Below are positions 34,298 to 46,229 of a DNA stretch of 64,000 nucleotides, in pieces. The stretch's first letter is position 1. Each line of letters opens with the position of its first letter. The notes beneath the pieces are model-generated. The model saw nothing but the letters and a program-made list of their open reading frames with translations, was not told the origin of the DNA and made no database searches. The translations under genes and the position numbers were made by a program. The stretch is from Proteles cristata cristata (taxonomy: Eukaryota > Chordata > Mammalia > Carnivora > Hyaenidae): contig JAESUZ010001525.1 of assembly GCA_017311185.1 (NCBI GenBank), forward strand, positions 434,001-498,000, given 5' to 3'.

Positions 34298-35164
34298 TGC
34301 ATAGTTTTCAATGTAGGTGGACCAAACACTCTTCAAATAAGGATCAGAGATATGATTATTGTGTGTACTTAGTATATAGTGTCCCAGAGTCCTTCTTCAA
34401 GAGCTAGCTACATGTTCAGCCAATATAAACAGGGTTTGAAAACTGGCTCAAATTTGGACCCTGGGCAATAGATTATGACTTTTTATTGGTGTGACCACTC
34501 TTAGTTTTCTCATTATTTTGCTTTAAATGTTATAGTCTATTAACTATCTCCAGAACTCTGTGGGTCAGTTGCCTTTAGCTGCCACTCTCACGTTGCTACT
34601 TGTGACAGTAATTCTGACCCTGAAATTGAGGTGGGGTTTTTTTTCCTGCCATTACATAACCCCAATGGTTCTAGGACCTTACCTTCCTCATTGCTATGAA
34701 TGACCTAAATTCTGTAATAGCTTCTATAGTCCTACCCTCCAGAGATGAGCTACCACTAAAAGTTTTAGTGATGGTTATTTTCCTCTCTCCAGCACGTTCC
34801 TTTTGGCTTTGGTGACTGTTTAGGCCTCTCGATCTTCCTGTGAAATATAATCACTCGGTGGGTCCTCTGATTATGCAAATCATATCTATTTCAGCATGCC
34901 CACTTCACTAACCCTCTTAATCCAGTTCTCCACCATCTGCTACACAATGATTCTGGCTGTTCATTTTCACTCAGCACTGGGCATCACTTTTTCCATGCCT
35001 CTGGGAGCATCCTAGTAGTGAGTTCATACATCATCTCCTAGAGTTCTTTCCAAGGTGTTAAGTTTCTCTCTAATTTTATCTTCTCCTTGATTAAAGATCC
35101 TCATGCTTGCTTTGTCATGGCTAGGTCCTGCAGCTCCTTTGTGATATATACTTTCTGATTTTGT

Positions 35165-35333
35165 TTCATTCATATATATATGATTTAGTGTGTATATATA
35201 TATATACACACACACGTATATATACATACACATATATACATATAGACACACATACATATACATAAATATGTGTGTGTGTATATAGACACACATACATATA
35301 CATAAATATATATACATAAGTATATATATATAC
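35165..35333. repeat. (TA)n / (CATA)n / (CA)n compound microsatellite
   Basis: Alternating pyrimidine-purine DNA. A 29-base segment beginning tatagacacacatacata occurs at 35241-35269 and again at 35281-35309 (period 40). The overlapping 120-codon minus frame (35024-35386) is mostly an antisense reading of this microsatellite and is not a gene. Confidence 0.95.
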
Positions 35334-35335
35334 AG

Positions 35336-35640
35336 TTCACTTCCACCTTTTTCACTCTTACTACAATCCCGTCTGGGCCTTAACATCTGTGACTTAACTC
35401 TGCTTATAGGTCTGCTGATCAGGAGAGTAAGTCAGACCTGCTCCTAAGGGTGGTAAATGTTGCCTTTTGTATATAAAAGAGAGATTTCTGTACTACTTTC
35501 AAGTAAAAATAGGAAGGGCTCTGGCCATTTTTGAAGACTCCGAGAATTCAGAAGATTCTGAGTAGTCAAAACCTTAAAGCCTCCATCTAGATGTCCCTAT
35601 CTCTTATGTTGTCCTTTACAACCTCACTCACTTTCGTCTC
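35336..35640. other. unassigned, possibly ERVL-derived DNA
   Basis: Probably a continuation of the retroviral relic (untranslated leader), but I could not match it to a specific LTR. Confidence 0.35.
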
Positions 35641-36325
35641 ATCCATAACCACAGGAAACCACAAATCTAATTGTTATGTTGAAAATTTCTTAATTTCAAG
35701 AATGTCATATAAGTAGCCATACAGTATAGAACCTTTAGAATTTTTTTTTAAACACATACACAATTTCACAATTCCCAGAGGACTTGTGCTGTGCACCAAT
35801 AGTTCCTGCTTTAATTCCTGATTAGTATTCCATAGTTGGATTAAAGAATTCACCCGTTGAAGGACCTCTAAATTGCTTCCATGTTTTTACTGTTAAACAT
35901 AAAGCTACTCAGAACATCAGTGTATAAGCTTTTGTATGAAGTATGCAAGTATTACAATGGAATAAATGCCCAACAATGCAATTTCTGGGTCATAAGGTAA
36001 CTACATGTTTTGTTTTATAAGATCATAATAAACATATTGAACAGTGAAATAGCATTTTACATTTCTACCAGCAGTGTGTGATCAAACCAGTATCTCAGTA
36101 TCCTGGCTAACTTTGGTTTCTTCTTCTTATGTGTGTTAGTCATTCTGATAGATATATAGTGATAATTCATCATGGTTTTTAATTGACAAGTTTGCTAATA
36201 ACTAACAATGTTGAAAACCTCTTCATGTGTTTATATGTCATCTTAATTCTCTCCAGTGTAATGTCTCTTCATGTCTTTTTCCTACTTGCTAACTGGAATG
36301 TTTGATTTTTTTGGTAAACTGTTGG
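35641..36325 (-). mobile_element. L1 LINE, old, antisense
   Basis: Antisense L1M motifs: 'aggaaaccacaaatctaa', 'agtattccatagttgga', 'tgtttttactgttaaacataaagctactcagaacatc', 'aatttctgggtcataaggtaact', 'cattctgatagatatatagtgat' and 'gttgaaaacctcttcatgtg'. Strongly diverged; the next L1 abuts it at about 36335. Confidence 0.72.
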
Positions 36326-38896
36326 CTTTCTTAAATTAATAAACTTTATTTTTTTAGAACAGTTTTAGGTTCACAGTAAGATTGAACAGAAAGTTCAGAG
36401 AGTTGCCATATATCCCTGTCCACATACACAAAGAACTACAGAATCTTATATAACAATGTCTTGTCTTTGTGATTATTGATGAACCTACACTGACAGATTA
36501 ATATAACCTCAAATCCATAGTTTACCTTAGGGTTTACTCTTGGTGTTTTACATTTCATAGGTTTTGACAAATAATGGCATGCACTTACCACCATAGTATT
36601 TTACAGAATAGTCTCCCTGCTCTCAAGTTCTCTGTGCTGGACCTATTCAACCTTCCCTCCCTCCTTGCACCTGGTAACCTGGAAACCACTAATCTCTTTA
36701 CTGTCTATATAGTTTTTTTGTTTTCCTGAATACTGTATAGTTGAAATCAGATAGTATGTACCTCTTCAGATTATCTTTGTTCACTTACTAATATGTGTTA
36801 AAATTTCCTCTATATCTTTCTAAGGTATGTTAGCTCTTTTATTTTTAGCACTGAATGTATATCCTATTGTCTGGATGTGCCATGGTTTATTTATCCGTTC
36901 AGCTACTGAAGGACAACTTGGTTGCTTTCAAGTTTTGACAAGTTCTAACAAAGCAATTGCTATAAACGTCTATGTGCAGGTTGTGTGTACATGAGTTTTC
37001 AGTTTATTTGGGTAAATACCAAGAAATGTGATTCTTGGGGTCACATGGTAAGTGTTTAGTTTTGTAAGAAACTATCAAACTCTTTTCCATTTTGCATTGC
37101 CAAAGTGGCTGCGCCATTTTGCGTTGCCACCAGTAAGGAATGAGAGTTACTTGCTCCTCATTTTCACCAGCATTAGATGTTACTAGAGTTTTGCATTTTG
37201 GCCCTTCTAATAGGTGTGTGGTGATATCTCATTGTTTTAAAGTCTCTTTCTTTTTAGATGGGTCTCTTTCATTTTAATAGTTTTTAACTATCCCCTGATC
37301 CTTTCTCTTATTCTCTGTTTCTTGTATGAATTCCTGGTCATTTGTTTTATTTGTCTGTAGTTAAGACAAGTTGTGGACAGATTGTTATGATTGTTTTAAT
37401 TTTCAGTTCCCTGTTGACATATTATGTGAAAGAAATCCCTTTTGATATGCTTACTTGACATCTTTATGTCTTTCTTGGTAAGTTGTCTGTTCAGATTCTT
37501 TGCCTATTTTTTTTTAATCAGTTGTTCATTTTTCTTCATAGTGAGACTTAAGAATTCTTTAGTGGCTTGGATAGTCATTTATCAAAACTGTATTTTTAAA
37601 ATTTATTTTCAAGTTAGTTATCATAGAGTGTAGTCATGTTCTCCCCATCTGTAGTTTATCCTCTCGTTATTTTGACATTGTCTTTCTCAGAGTAGAGAGT
37701 TTTAATTTTAATGAGATCCTATTTATTACTGACTTCTTTCATGAGTCATCTTTTGGTGTTGTATGTAAAAAGTCTTCATTATACTCAAGGTCATAGAGAT
37801 TTTCTCTTGTGTTATCTTCTAGGAGTTTTGTGGTTTTGCATTTTGCAGGTAGGTCTATGATCCATTTTCAGTTAATCTATGTTAAGAGTGTAAGGTCTAT
37901 GTCTAGATTTCTTTGTTTATTTAGTTCAGTTTTTTTTTTTCTATGTATGGATACCTAATTGTTCCAGAACCATTTGTTTAAGGGATAATCTTTTTTTCCT
38001 TTACTCTTTTGTCAAAAAACATCAGTTCACTATATTAATGGGGGTATATTTCAGACCTCTCTGTTTTATACAAATGATTATAGTTACCTGTACTTTTATT
38101 AATATTACACAATTACAACTGTTTTATAGTAAGTCTTGAAGTTGAGTAGTGTCAGTCCTTGAATTTTTTTTCTTATCTTTCAATATTGATTTGATTATTT
38201 AGGGTTAATGCCTCTGCATATAAACATTAGAGTCAATTTGTCATTGTCTACAAAATACTTGTTGGAATTGTGTTGGGATGACATGAAATCTATAAATCAA
38301 GATGGAAAGAACTGACATCTAGGCAATATTGAGTCTTTCTACACACAAACATGGAATATCTCCATTTATTTTTTTTTCCTTTTTAGTATTTTTCACTGGA
38401 GTTTTCTAGTTTTCCTTATACGGATCTTGTATATATTTTGTCACACTTATACCTAAATATTTCATTTTGGGAAAGCTAATGTAAATGCTATTTTTGTTTT
38501 CTATTGCAGTTTCTTTTTGTTCATTTCTGGAATACAGGAGGGGGATTGGCTTTGGCACATAACATTGTATCTTGTGACCATCCTATAATCACTCTTTAGT
38601 TCCTGACAATTTGGTTGTTTCTTTGTTTGTTTACTCTTTGGGTTTTCCATACAGATGGTTGTGTCATATGTGAACAACGTTTTTTCTTCCTTCCTACTAT
38701 ATATACCCTTTATTTCCTTCCTGTATGACTACATTTAGCTAGAACTTAGACTACAGTGTTTAAAAAGAGTAATGAAAGACGATAACTTTGTTTTGTTTCT
38801 GATCCTAACGGCAGTGTTTCAGGGTTTTCACTATTAAGTTTTGTTGCTGTCGTCAAGTTAAAAAGCTCCCCTTTATTCCTAGTTTACCTAGAGGTT

Positions 38897-39028
38897 TTTT
38901 CCTTTCCTTTCCCTTTCTTTCCTTTTCCTTTTCCTTTTCCTTTTCCTTTTCCTTTCCTTTCCCTTTCCCTTTCCCTTTCCCTTTCTCTTTCCCTCCCCTC
39001 CCCCCCATTCCCTTTCCTTTCCTTCCCT
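38897..39028 (+). repeat. (CCTTT)n / (CCCTTT)n pyrimidine tract
   Basis: About 130 bases of C/T only, in penta- and hexanucleotide units, ending in a C-run. It lies within antisense L1 ORF2 sequence. Confidence 0.95.
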
Positions 39029-39156
39029 CTCTAAATGGATGCTGGATTTGTCAACTGTTTTTCTTGCATTTATTAATCTGATAAGGTTATATCAGATTTT
39101 TATTCTTCAGCCTAGTGATGTGATGGATTACGCTAATTAAGTTTTGAATATTGAAT

Positions 39157-39783
39157 TGTTATACCCAGATCGCAGTATCCTCACCGACTAGAGACCACAA
39201 GGGAGACCGAGTCACGCATGCAAAGGCAAAGGGCTTTATTACGGGCTTAAGCTCGGGCTCACAGACCTCACCAGCATATGGGTCCATGCTGAGAGCCTCG
39301 AACAAGGGCAGAGTAGGGTTCTTATGGGGTTTGAGATGGGGGAGTTACAGAAGTTGTGACATGGGAACAGTGATCCAATCATAATAATTCAACATCATTG
39401 ACAGCGGGTTTGACCATACACATTGTCTAGAGTATTCGTTACTTTTGGTGGGATCCAATTACAACATTTAGAGTACCTTTAAATTCAACCAGTCGCGGAG
39501 TGAGCCTAGGGTCTTGTTCGGGGACTAACAGGTTAACTTTCACATTAGGTAACAGGGTCCTATCTATAGTTTCTAGCTCCAGGCCTCTCCCTTAACAATG
39601 TGGAGGGTGGTCGCTGGCCTTTCCTGTTTGGGTGTTGCAAGGGTGGTTTCTCCTGCCTTGGGCAATGTGTAACTGCCTGATAGTTTCCCGAAAGCTGAAA
39701 CTCAGGCCTTGTAGGTCAGAGGGGAAACTTAAAGCCTGTCATGGAGTCAGTTTGGTTTAGACGTTTAGACTTGTGGCCTTACA
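39157..39783 (-). mobile_element. solo LTR of a class I (ERV1, gammaretrovirus-like) endogenous retrovirus
   Basis: A 627 bp element runs from tgttataccc to ggccttaca on the + strand, i.e. TGTAAGGCC...ATAACA on its own strand. A GTAATAAAGCCC polyadenylation signal sits about 90 bases before its 3' end. A 4 bp duplication, gaat, flanks it (39153-39156 and 39784-39787), as expected for class I. No internal sequence accompanies it, so it is a recombined solo LTR. It is inserted in the L1 at 36335-40440. CpGs are well kept, implying moderate youth. Confidence 0.88.
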
Positions 39784-39859
39784 GAATCAGTCTTGCATAC
39801 CTGCAATAAATCCTGCTTGGATGTGGTATATAATGCCTTTAATAAAATGTTGGATTTGA

Positions 39860-40091
39860 GGGCACCTGGGTGGCAAAGTCAGTTAAGCATCACTTTGGCT
39901 CAGATCATGATCTCACTGTTCAGGAGTTCGAGTTTCACATTAGGTGAGCTCAACCCTTGCTTCAGATGAGCTCGAACCCTGCTTTGTGAGAGTCCCCTTC
40001 TCTTCCTCTTCCTCTCTCTCTCTCTCTCCCTTTCTCAGTTTCTCTTTCTGTCTCTGCCCATTGCTCACTTATGCCCTCTCTTAAAAAAATA
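39860..40091 (+). mobile_element. SINEC element, older, rearranged body
   Basis: Head gggcacctgggtggcaaagtcagttaagc, then a body containing two imperfect 'tgagctcaacccttgcttc' / 'tgagctcgaaccctgcttt' units, a CT-rich stretch and a short A run. Duplication gttggatttga at 39849-39859 and 40092-40102. Confidence 0.88.
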
Positions 40092-40440
40092 GTTGGATTT
40101 GATGTGGTAATATTTTTGAGGAATTTTGCACCTATGTTTCTTGTAATGTTTTTCTCTGATAGTAATAATTAAGGTAATGTTGACCTCATAGAATGAGTTA
40201 AAAGTGTTTCCTTTGTTTCTGTCCTATAATAATTACTGTAGAGAATTTGTATATATTTTGTTCTTTAATGTTTGATAAAATTCACTAGTGAATCCATCTG
40301 CACTTGATGCTTTCTGATTTGGAAGATTATTATTGCTTCTGTTTCTTAATTGATAAAGGCCTATGTGTGAGTTTTAGCAGATTGATTGTCTAAAAAAAAA
40401 AAGGTTAATTTAATCTAGGTATCAAACCTGTGGGTATAGA

Positions 40441-40870
40441 ATTTTTTTTTGTTTCTTTTTTTCTTTTTTAGTTCTTGTTTTTTGTTTTGAAACATTTTTA
40501 TTGTCATAACCTAATACTTAGAGATCCTTTCCTCAGCCAACTAAAATGTACTGTTGAGCCCATCAAAGGTATTCTTCATTTCTGATACCATGTTTCTGAT
40601 CTCTAACATTTCCTTTAGATTCTTTCTTAAGAATATCTGTTTCTCTTCCAAAATTTTCTATCTGTTCTTGCATGTTGTCTACTTTTTCCATCAAATCCTT
40701 TACCATATTCACCATTAAAGGAAAACTCTTCACTTGATAATTTTAATATCCTTGACAAAACTGCTTCTGCCTCTGATGCTTACTCATTCTCCTCAAAATA
40801 TGTTTCCTGCCTTGCAATTTTTTTGTGGATATGTGGACATGATGTACTGGATAAAATAAACTTTATAAAT
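40441..40870 (-). mobile_element. possible old L1 5'/ORF1-side fragment, antisense
   Basis: 'tgagcccatcaaaggtattcttcatttctgata', 'catttcctttagattctttcttaa', 'tctgttcttgcatgttgtct' and 'tttgtggatatgtggacatgatgtactgg' resemble an old LINE-associated repeat read antisense. I am not certain of the family. Confidence 0.4.
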
Positions 40871-41300
40871 AGATGTTGGGGAAGGTAGTGGTAATGTAGG
40901 AAAGGGGTGGGGAGAAGAAGTCCATAATCCTGTTTTAGGGCTTAATCTTTTGATCAGCCCCAGATCCTGGGTTGTGAACTTCGCCATTGGTTTACTGTAT
41001 TTTCCCCTCATGTTACATGGAACAGGAGAGCTAGAGGAAAATAGAGTTGGATATTTCCCATGAAATTCCTGATTAAACTCCGTTAAAAGAATTTTTCTTG
41101 AGATTAGGCCTTGTTTAGAAGAACAGAGTGCTCTGATATATTTCAAAATGGTTCCTTTTCTTTTCACTTCCTGAAAGCATGAGGGAATTTTTTTCCAGTC
41201 ACTTTGAGGACCTGGTAGAACTCCCTGAGGTACAACTCACAGAGGTGTGACAGGGTCCTCTAAAGTTTTCATTTTTCAAATTTGTCCATAATGTGCCTTT
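40871..41300. other. unassigned DNA
   Basis: A 124-codon minus-strand frame (40793-41167) spans this block, with no recognisable domain and poor context. Confidence 0.5.
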
Positions 41301-41318
41301 AGAAGTTTATCAATTACA

Positions 41319-41538
41319 AGGGCGCCTGGGTGGCTTAGTCAGTTAAGCGTCCGACTTTCGCTTAGGTCATGATCTCATGGTTCGTTGGTTTGAGCCTCGC
41401 GTCGGGCTCTGTGCTGACTGCCAGCTCAGAGCCTGGAGCCTGTTTCAGTCTGTGACTCCCTCTCTCTCTGACCCTCCCCTGCTCACACTGTCTCTCTCTC
41501 TCACTCCTAGAAATAAATTTAAAAAATTTTTTTTTAAA
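41319..41538 (+). mobile_element. SINEC element, full length, young subfamily
   Basis: Head agggcgcctgggtggc, 'tttcgcttaggtcatgatctc', body 'ctgactgccagctcagagcc' and the CTCCTAGAAATAAA tail. Duplications agaagtttatcaattaca (41301-41318) and agaagtttatcaattata (41539-41556) differ at one base. Confidence 0.97.
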
Positions 41539-41626
41539 AGAAGTTTATCAATTATAATCCAAGCTCTCCTGCCCCAGTGCTGGTTCCATAGAGGTTTTTG
41601 CTCATGATTTTCTGATCTGGCATTTT

Positions 41627-41783
41627 TTTTTAAAGTTAATTTATTTATTTTGAGAGAGAAAGAGACAGCACAAATGGGGGAGGGGCAGAGAGAAAGGTCG
41701 CTCTGACTCACTAAGCTGTGAGATCATGACTGGAGCCGAAATCAAGAGTAGAACACTTAGCTGACTGAGCCACCCAGGCACCT
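41627..41783 (-). mobile_element. SINEC element, antisense, internally deleted
   Basis: T-rich start, GA-rich block, then a deletion removes most of the 'ctctgagctgtcagcacag' body and joins directly to the tRNA head ('gatcatgactggagccgaaatcaag', 'gactgagccacccaggcacc'). Duplications ctgatctggcattttt (41612-41627) and ctgctctggtattttt (41786-41801) differ at two bases. Confidence 0.88.
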
Positions 41784-41799
41784 CTCTGCTCTGGTATTT

Positions 41800-42290
41800 T
41801 TTAATTGTCTCTCTCTGTTTGTCTCTTTGATTTTTAGGGCAGCACCTTGCCTTGTGACCTCATTTCTCTGATGAATCTAAGAAGAGTTGTTGGTTGTCTA
41901 GTTTGCTTTGCTTTTTACTTTCTTGTTCATTCTTTTCCATTATTTTTCTTACTCTTGACTCATTGTCTTGCATATGGTAGGCACTTGATAAGTATCTGTT
42001 GGTTGAATACATGAAAGAGAATAAATGAATGCGTAAGAGAATGACCAGAAGTTACTCTGGATTTACTTTGGTGCCATGTAATTCACTAAAGCCTATAGCT
42101 TTGAGAAGGCATAGATTGATTACTTGCTCTGGCCACAGACTCTTAGTCCAAATTACCAACTGGGGAAGCCCCCATTAACATCAGACTTTTCCCAGTGACA
42201 CAGCTCCAAGATTAGGGCATGTAAGGCAGGATAGAAATCTCTGTCCATACTTTTTGATCCTTCTGCTTTCTCCTCCTGGAAGAGACTGAT
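41800..42290. other. unassigned DNA
   Basis: No element recognised. Confidence 0.5.
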
Positions 42291-44500
42291 TTATTTATTT
42301 ATTTTTATTAGTTCATCTTATTTTATTTTTTTCATTATGGTTATTGTACTCTTTAATCCCTATCCCTTATTTCCCCCATCCTCCCACCCATTTCCCCTGT
42401 AGTAAACATCAGTTTTTTCTGTATAGTATAGAATCTCTTGGATTGTATCTCTTTTTTTTTTTTGTACTTTGTTTTGTTTCTTAAATTCCACATGAGTAAA
42501 ATCATATGGTATTTGTCTTTATCTGACCAACTTATTTTGTTTAGCATTATACTTGATAGCTCTATCCATGTTATTGCAAATGGCAGGATTCCATTCATTT
42601 TTATGGCTGAGTTATATCCTAGTGCGTGTGTATGTGTGTGTACACATATATACACCACCACACCTTCTTTATATGTTCATCAACTGATGAACACTTGGGT
42701 TACTTCCACGGTTTGGCTTTGGTAAATAATGCAATAAACATAAGGGTGGCATAGATCCCTTTGATTTAGTGTTTTTGTATTCTTTGGTTAAATACTCAGT
42801 AGTATGTGATAATTGGATATAGAGGAGTTCTATTTTTAATTTTTTTTTGAAGAACCTCCGTACTGTTTTCACAGTAGCTACACCAATTTGCATTCCCACC
42901 AACAGTGCATGTGGGTTCCATTTTCTCCACACCCTTGCCAACACTTGTTGTTTCCTGTGTTTTTGATTTTAGCCATTCTGACAGATGTTAAGTGATATTT
43001 CATTGTTAATTTGCATTTCCCTGATGATGGCTGATGTTGAACATCTTTTAATGTGTCTGTTGGCTACCTGGATGTCTCTTTTAGAGAAATGTCTGATCAT
43101 GTCTTGTCACTATTTTTAATAGGATTATTTGTGTTTTGGGTATTGGGGTAAATCAGTCCTTTATATACTTTGGATACTAACCCTTTATTGGATATGTCAT
43201 TTGAAAATATCTTCTCCTATTCTGTAGGTTGCTTTTAATTTGTTGATTGTTTCCTTCACTATGCAGAACCTTTTTATTTTAATGTAGCCTACGTAGTTTA
43301 TTCTTGCTTTTATTTCCCTTGCTTCAGGAGACATAACTAGAAAAACATTGCTATGGCCAATGTAAGAGATTACTTCCTGTGCTCTCTTCAAGGATTTTTA
43401 TAGCTTCAGATCTCACATTTAGGTCTTCAGTCCATGTTGAGTTTATTTTTGTGTTTGGTGTTTCATTCTTCTGCATGTGGTTGTCCAGTTCCCAACACCA
43501 TTGGTGGAAGAGCATTTTTCCCATTGTATATTCATTACTGCTTTGTCAAAGATTAATTGAGCCTGGGTGGCTCAATCGGTTAAGCGTCTGACATCGGCTC
43601 ATGTCACAGTCTCACAGTTCGTGGGATCAAGTCCGCATTGGGCTCTGTGCTGACATCTAGCTCAGAGCCTGGAGCCTGCTTTAGATTCTGTATCTCCATC
43701 TCTCTCTGACCCTCCCCTGCTCACACTGTCTGTCTGTCTGTCTCTCTCTCTCTCCCTCAGAAAAAAATAAAACATTAAAAAAATTTTTAAGATTAATTGA
43801 GCATATAATTGTAGTTTTACTTGCAGGGTTTCTCTTCTGTTGATCTATGAGTCTTTTTTTATGCCAGTACCATACTGTTTTAATTACTGCTATTTTGTAA
43901 TATAACATAAAATCTGGAACTGTAATATCTCCAGTTTTGTTTTTCTTCTTCAAGATCACTTTGCCGATTCAAGATCTTTAGTGATTTCACACAAATTTTA
44001 GGACTGTTTGTTTTAGCTCTGTGAAAAATGCTGTTAGTATTTTGATCAAGATTGCTTTAAATCTTTAGATTGCTTTGGGTAGTAAAGCCATTTTAACAAT
44101 ATTTGTTCTTAAAACCCATGAGCATGGAATGTCTTCCATTTCTTTGCATCATCTTGAATTTCTTTCATCCTTGTATTATAAGTTTCAAAGTACAGGTCTG
44201 TCACCAATTTGGTTAAGTTTATTCCTAGATATTTTATTATTTTTGGTGCAATTATAAATGGGATTTTTTTCTTAATTTCTTTTTCTGTTGTTTCATTACT
44301 AACGTAGAGAAAGACAACAGATGTTTGGACACTGCTTTGGTATCCTTCAACTTAACTTAATTAATTTATCATTTCTAGCCATTTTTTGGTGAAATCTTTA
44401 GCATTTTCTATTCATAGTATCATGTCATCTGCAAATAGTGAGACTTTTATATCTTCCTTGCCAATTTGAATGCCTTTTAGGTGGTGATATATTTATTATA
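42291..44500 (-). mobile_element. L1 LINE, antisense, 3' UTR and C-terminal ORF2, with a nested SINE
   Basis: Begins with a T/A-rich 3' end and runs continuously through antisense ORF2. The minus-strand frames include recognisable L1 ORF2 peptides: '[16 protein letters not shown]' region (42669-42944) and '[22 protein letters not shown]' (43681-43959). Frames are broken by indels. It is interrupted by the SINE at 43561-43788. A (TG)n run lies at about 42624-42640. Confidence 0.9.
43561..43788 (+). mobile_element. SINEC element inserted in L1
   Basis: Head gcctgggtggctcaatcggtt (first bases lost), body 'ctgacatctagctcagagcctgg', a (TCTG)n-containing CT stretch and an A-rich tail. The duplication aagattaattgagc is present at about 43549-43562 and 43789-43802. 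Confidence 0.95.
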
Positions 44501-44646
44501 CAAATACGAGAGGTGATTATTTCCAGGAAGGAAGGAATTTGTACCTCTTACAGATACCGGACTCTGAGGAATGGGAGGGCTCAATGTTAATGAGATTTTG
44601 GATCCTCAGACACAAAGACTGGTGGGGAGATTGAAATAAGGCTCGA

Positions 44647-44866
44647 AGGGGGCACCTGAGGGGCTCAGTCCATTAACCTTCCCACATCAGCTCGGGTCCG
44701 GATCTCGCAGTTCATGGGATCCAGCCCCAGGTCGGGCTCTGTGCTGATTGCTTACAGCCCGGAACCTGCTTTGGATTCTGTGCGTGTATCTCTCTCTGCA
44801 CCTCCCCAGCTCATGCTCTGTGTCTCTGTCTCTCTCCCTCAAAAATAAACTCTTAAAAAAAAAGAA
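44647..44866 (+). mobile_element. SINEC element, older copy
   Basis: Head gggggcacctgaggggctcagtcc, degraded A box, B-box region gttcatgggatccagccc, body 'aggtcgggctctgtgctgatt' and an A-rich tail. Possible short duplication aggctcgaagg / aagactcgagg. Confidence 0.88.
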
Positions 44867-44875
44867 AGACTCGAG

Positions 44876-46005
44876 GGTGTGGGGATAATGGTAGAAGGTT
44901 AAAAAATGAGATTGAAGGAAAGACCTAGTGCAAGGGACCCTGCATATAGGAGATAATGTGAACTTCCCTTACACTAACATATGATCCAGGAGGTAGAGTC
45001 AACTTCTGATATCACTCAAGAAGCACAGAGTATGTGTTTAGTGAAGAATGGGTGCAATTGGACTCTGTCTAATAAGAGACTCTCTTTTCAGATATTTTCA
45101 GACATTTTAGGTTCTAACAAGAGGATTACAAAGGTCCAGGCATCCGTATCTTTTGGGGATCTCTGGCTGTTGAAGGGGTAACACACCTGAGCATTGAGAA
45201 CAACCTGCCTGCTGCTCTATTACTAACAAACCATGGGCTTTGGTAGGCATAAAGAAATCTACAAGATACTCTTGGCCATGCCTCTTGTTTGAGATCCTTT
45301 TGGGAAAGCAAAACATCTTTTATTTCTTGGCCAAACAAGAAAATTAAAACATTAAAAATAAAACACCCCTCAGATGCTGGCATTCAAACTATAACGCCTA
45401 TAACTGAAGAACTATGTTCTTCCCTACCACTTGTACCTCTCAGAAGCAGATTTAAAAATCAGAAATGTGCAACTGAGATCAGCTACTTTGTTAGTGGGAC
45501 ATTTTAAATAGCATTATATATTCAAGTAGTATTCTTTCTTTGTTGAATTATTAAGAACGTGCTCGTACCCTCTTCTTAGAGAAAACTTTGAGATGAACAT
45601 TAAACAATGATAGGTGCAAATACAAACCTGAGTATATTCAGACTTAACGTATGTAAAGACTAACCTCCATGCCTCTGCCTCCTCCCATCTGATAGCCTGC
45701 AGAGGTTATGGGAAGATAATGTTTATTGGGGAGAATATGACATAGAGCCATTCAATTAGGGTTAGGCTGGTATCAAAGGTCCCCCTGTTTATTTCTCTCT
45801 GATAGTTGCCCTGGACTCTGATTTTCTGGCAGACTCTGTTCTAGTTTCAACCCCACTTGGCAACCAGCCCCATGTCCAGAATATTCCCAGGTATAGTAGC
45901 TTTCTGTGTATATGTTCACCATGAGCTATATTCCACTTTGATTGATTCATTCTGCTTATACTTGGCAACTGGGAATTTCTGAGGTTTGCACTTTATTTGT
46001 TTGTT
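44876..46005. other. unassigned DNA
   Basis: No element recognised. Opposed overlapping frames at 45107-45507 (60-85 codons) show no domain, and no convincing splice-flanked exon was found. Confidence 0.5.
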
Positions 46006-46010
46006 TCTTT

Positions 46011-46105
46011 GGTTATTGAGGTATAGTTGACACACAAGGTTAGTTTCAGGTATAGAACACGGCGCTTCAAGAACTCTATACATTATGGTCACCACTATAA
46101 AGCTG
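46011..46105 (-). mobile_element. L1 3' end fragment, antisense
   Basis: 'ggttattgaggtatagttgacacac', 'gttagtttcaggtatagaacac' and 'actctatacattatggtcaccac' match the antisense 3' UTR of an L1MA-type element. Confidence 0.75.
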
Positions 46106-46229
46106 AATATTACATTTGAAAAGGCATAGGGCAAGGGACTCTATTTTGTTTGCTACTAGACATCCTGAGTATATTGCTCTGTAATGGGGTGAGAAGACCA
46201 TATATTCTGTAATACAACAAATGTGGGAA

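Larger units (their letters stand above)
31524..35160 (-). mobile_element. ERVL-like endogenous retrovirus internal region, decayed and interrupted
   Basis: Read on the minus strand, this stretch resembles ERVL-class internal sequence, including a gag-like leader-proximal block around 34800-35150 and a block near 32900-33060 ('caacatgatgtactctggtacctatagttt' on the + strand). No frame is intact; stop codons are frequent. Three later insertions split it: an LTR (31697-32238), an MLT1 (33186-33672) and a SINE (34078-34297). I recognise the class from memory only; boundaries are approximate and neither original flanking LTR is clear. Confidence 0.5.
36335..40440 (-). mobile_element. L1 LINE (L1MB-like), antisense, 3' UTR and much of ORF2, with nested insertions
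   Basis: It begins with the L1MB-type antisense 3' UTR ('ttagaacagttttaggttcacag'), passes through the antisense ORF2 C-terminal region and into reverse-transcriptase sequence ('ttatatcagatttttattcttcagcc', 'cttgcatacctgcaataaatcctgcttgg', 'tcatagaatgagtt'). Many indels and stops, so no functional ORF2. Interrupted by the (CCTTT)n tract at 38897-39028, the solo LTR at 39157-39783 and the SINE at 39860-40091; the L1 sequence resumes in register after each. Confidence 0.85.

Noticed and set aside
31524..35160. Possible intact retroviral genes
   Set aside because: All three minus-strand frames are interrupted repeatedly, and later insertions split the element; it is a relic only.
35165..35333. 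CRISPR-like array
   Set aside because: The spaced repeat is part of a microsatellite with no constant repeat/unique spacer pattern, and the window is mammalian.
35024..35386. 120-codon minus-strand frame rich in Tyr, Ile, Cys and Met
   Set aside because: Most of it is translation of the (TA)n/(CA)n microsatellite.
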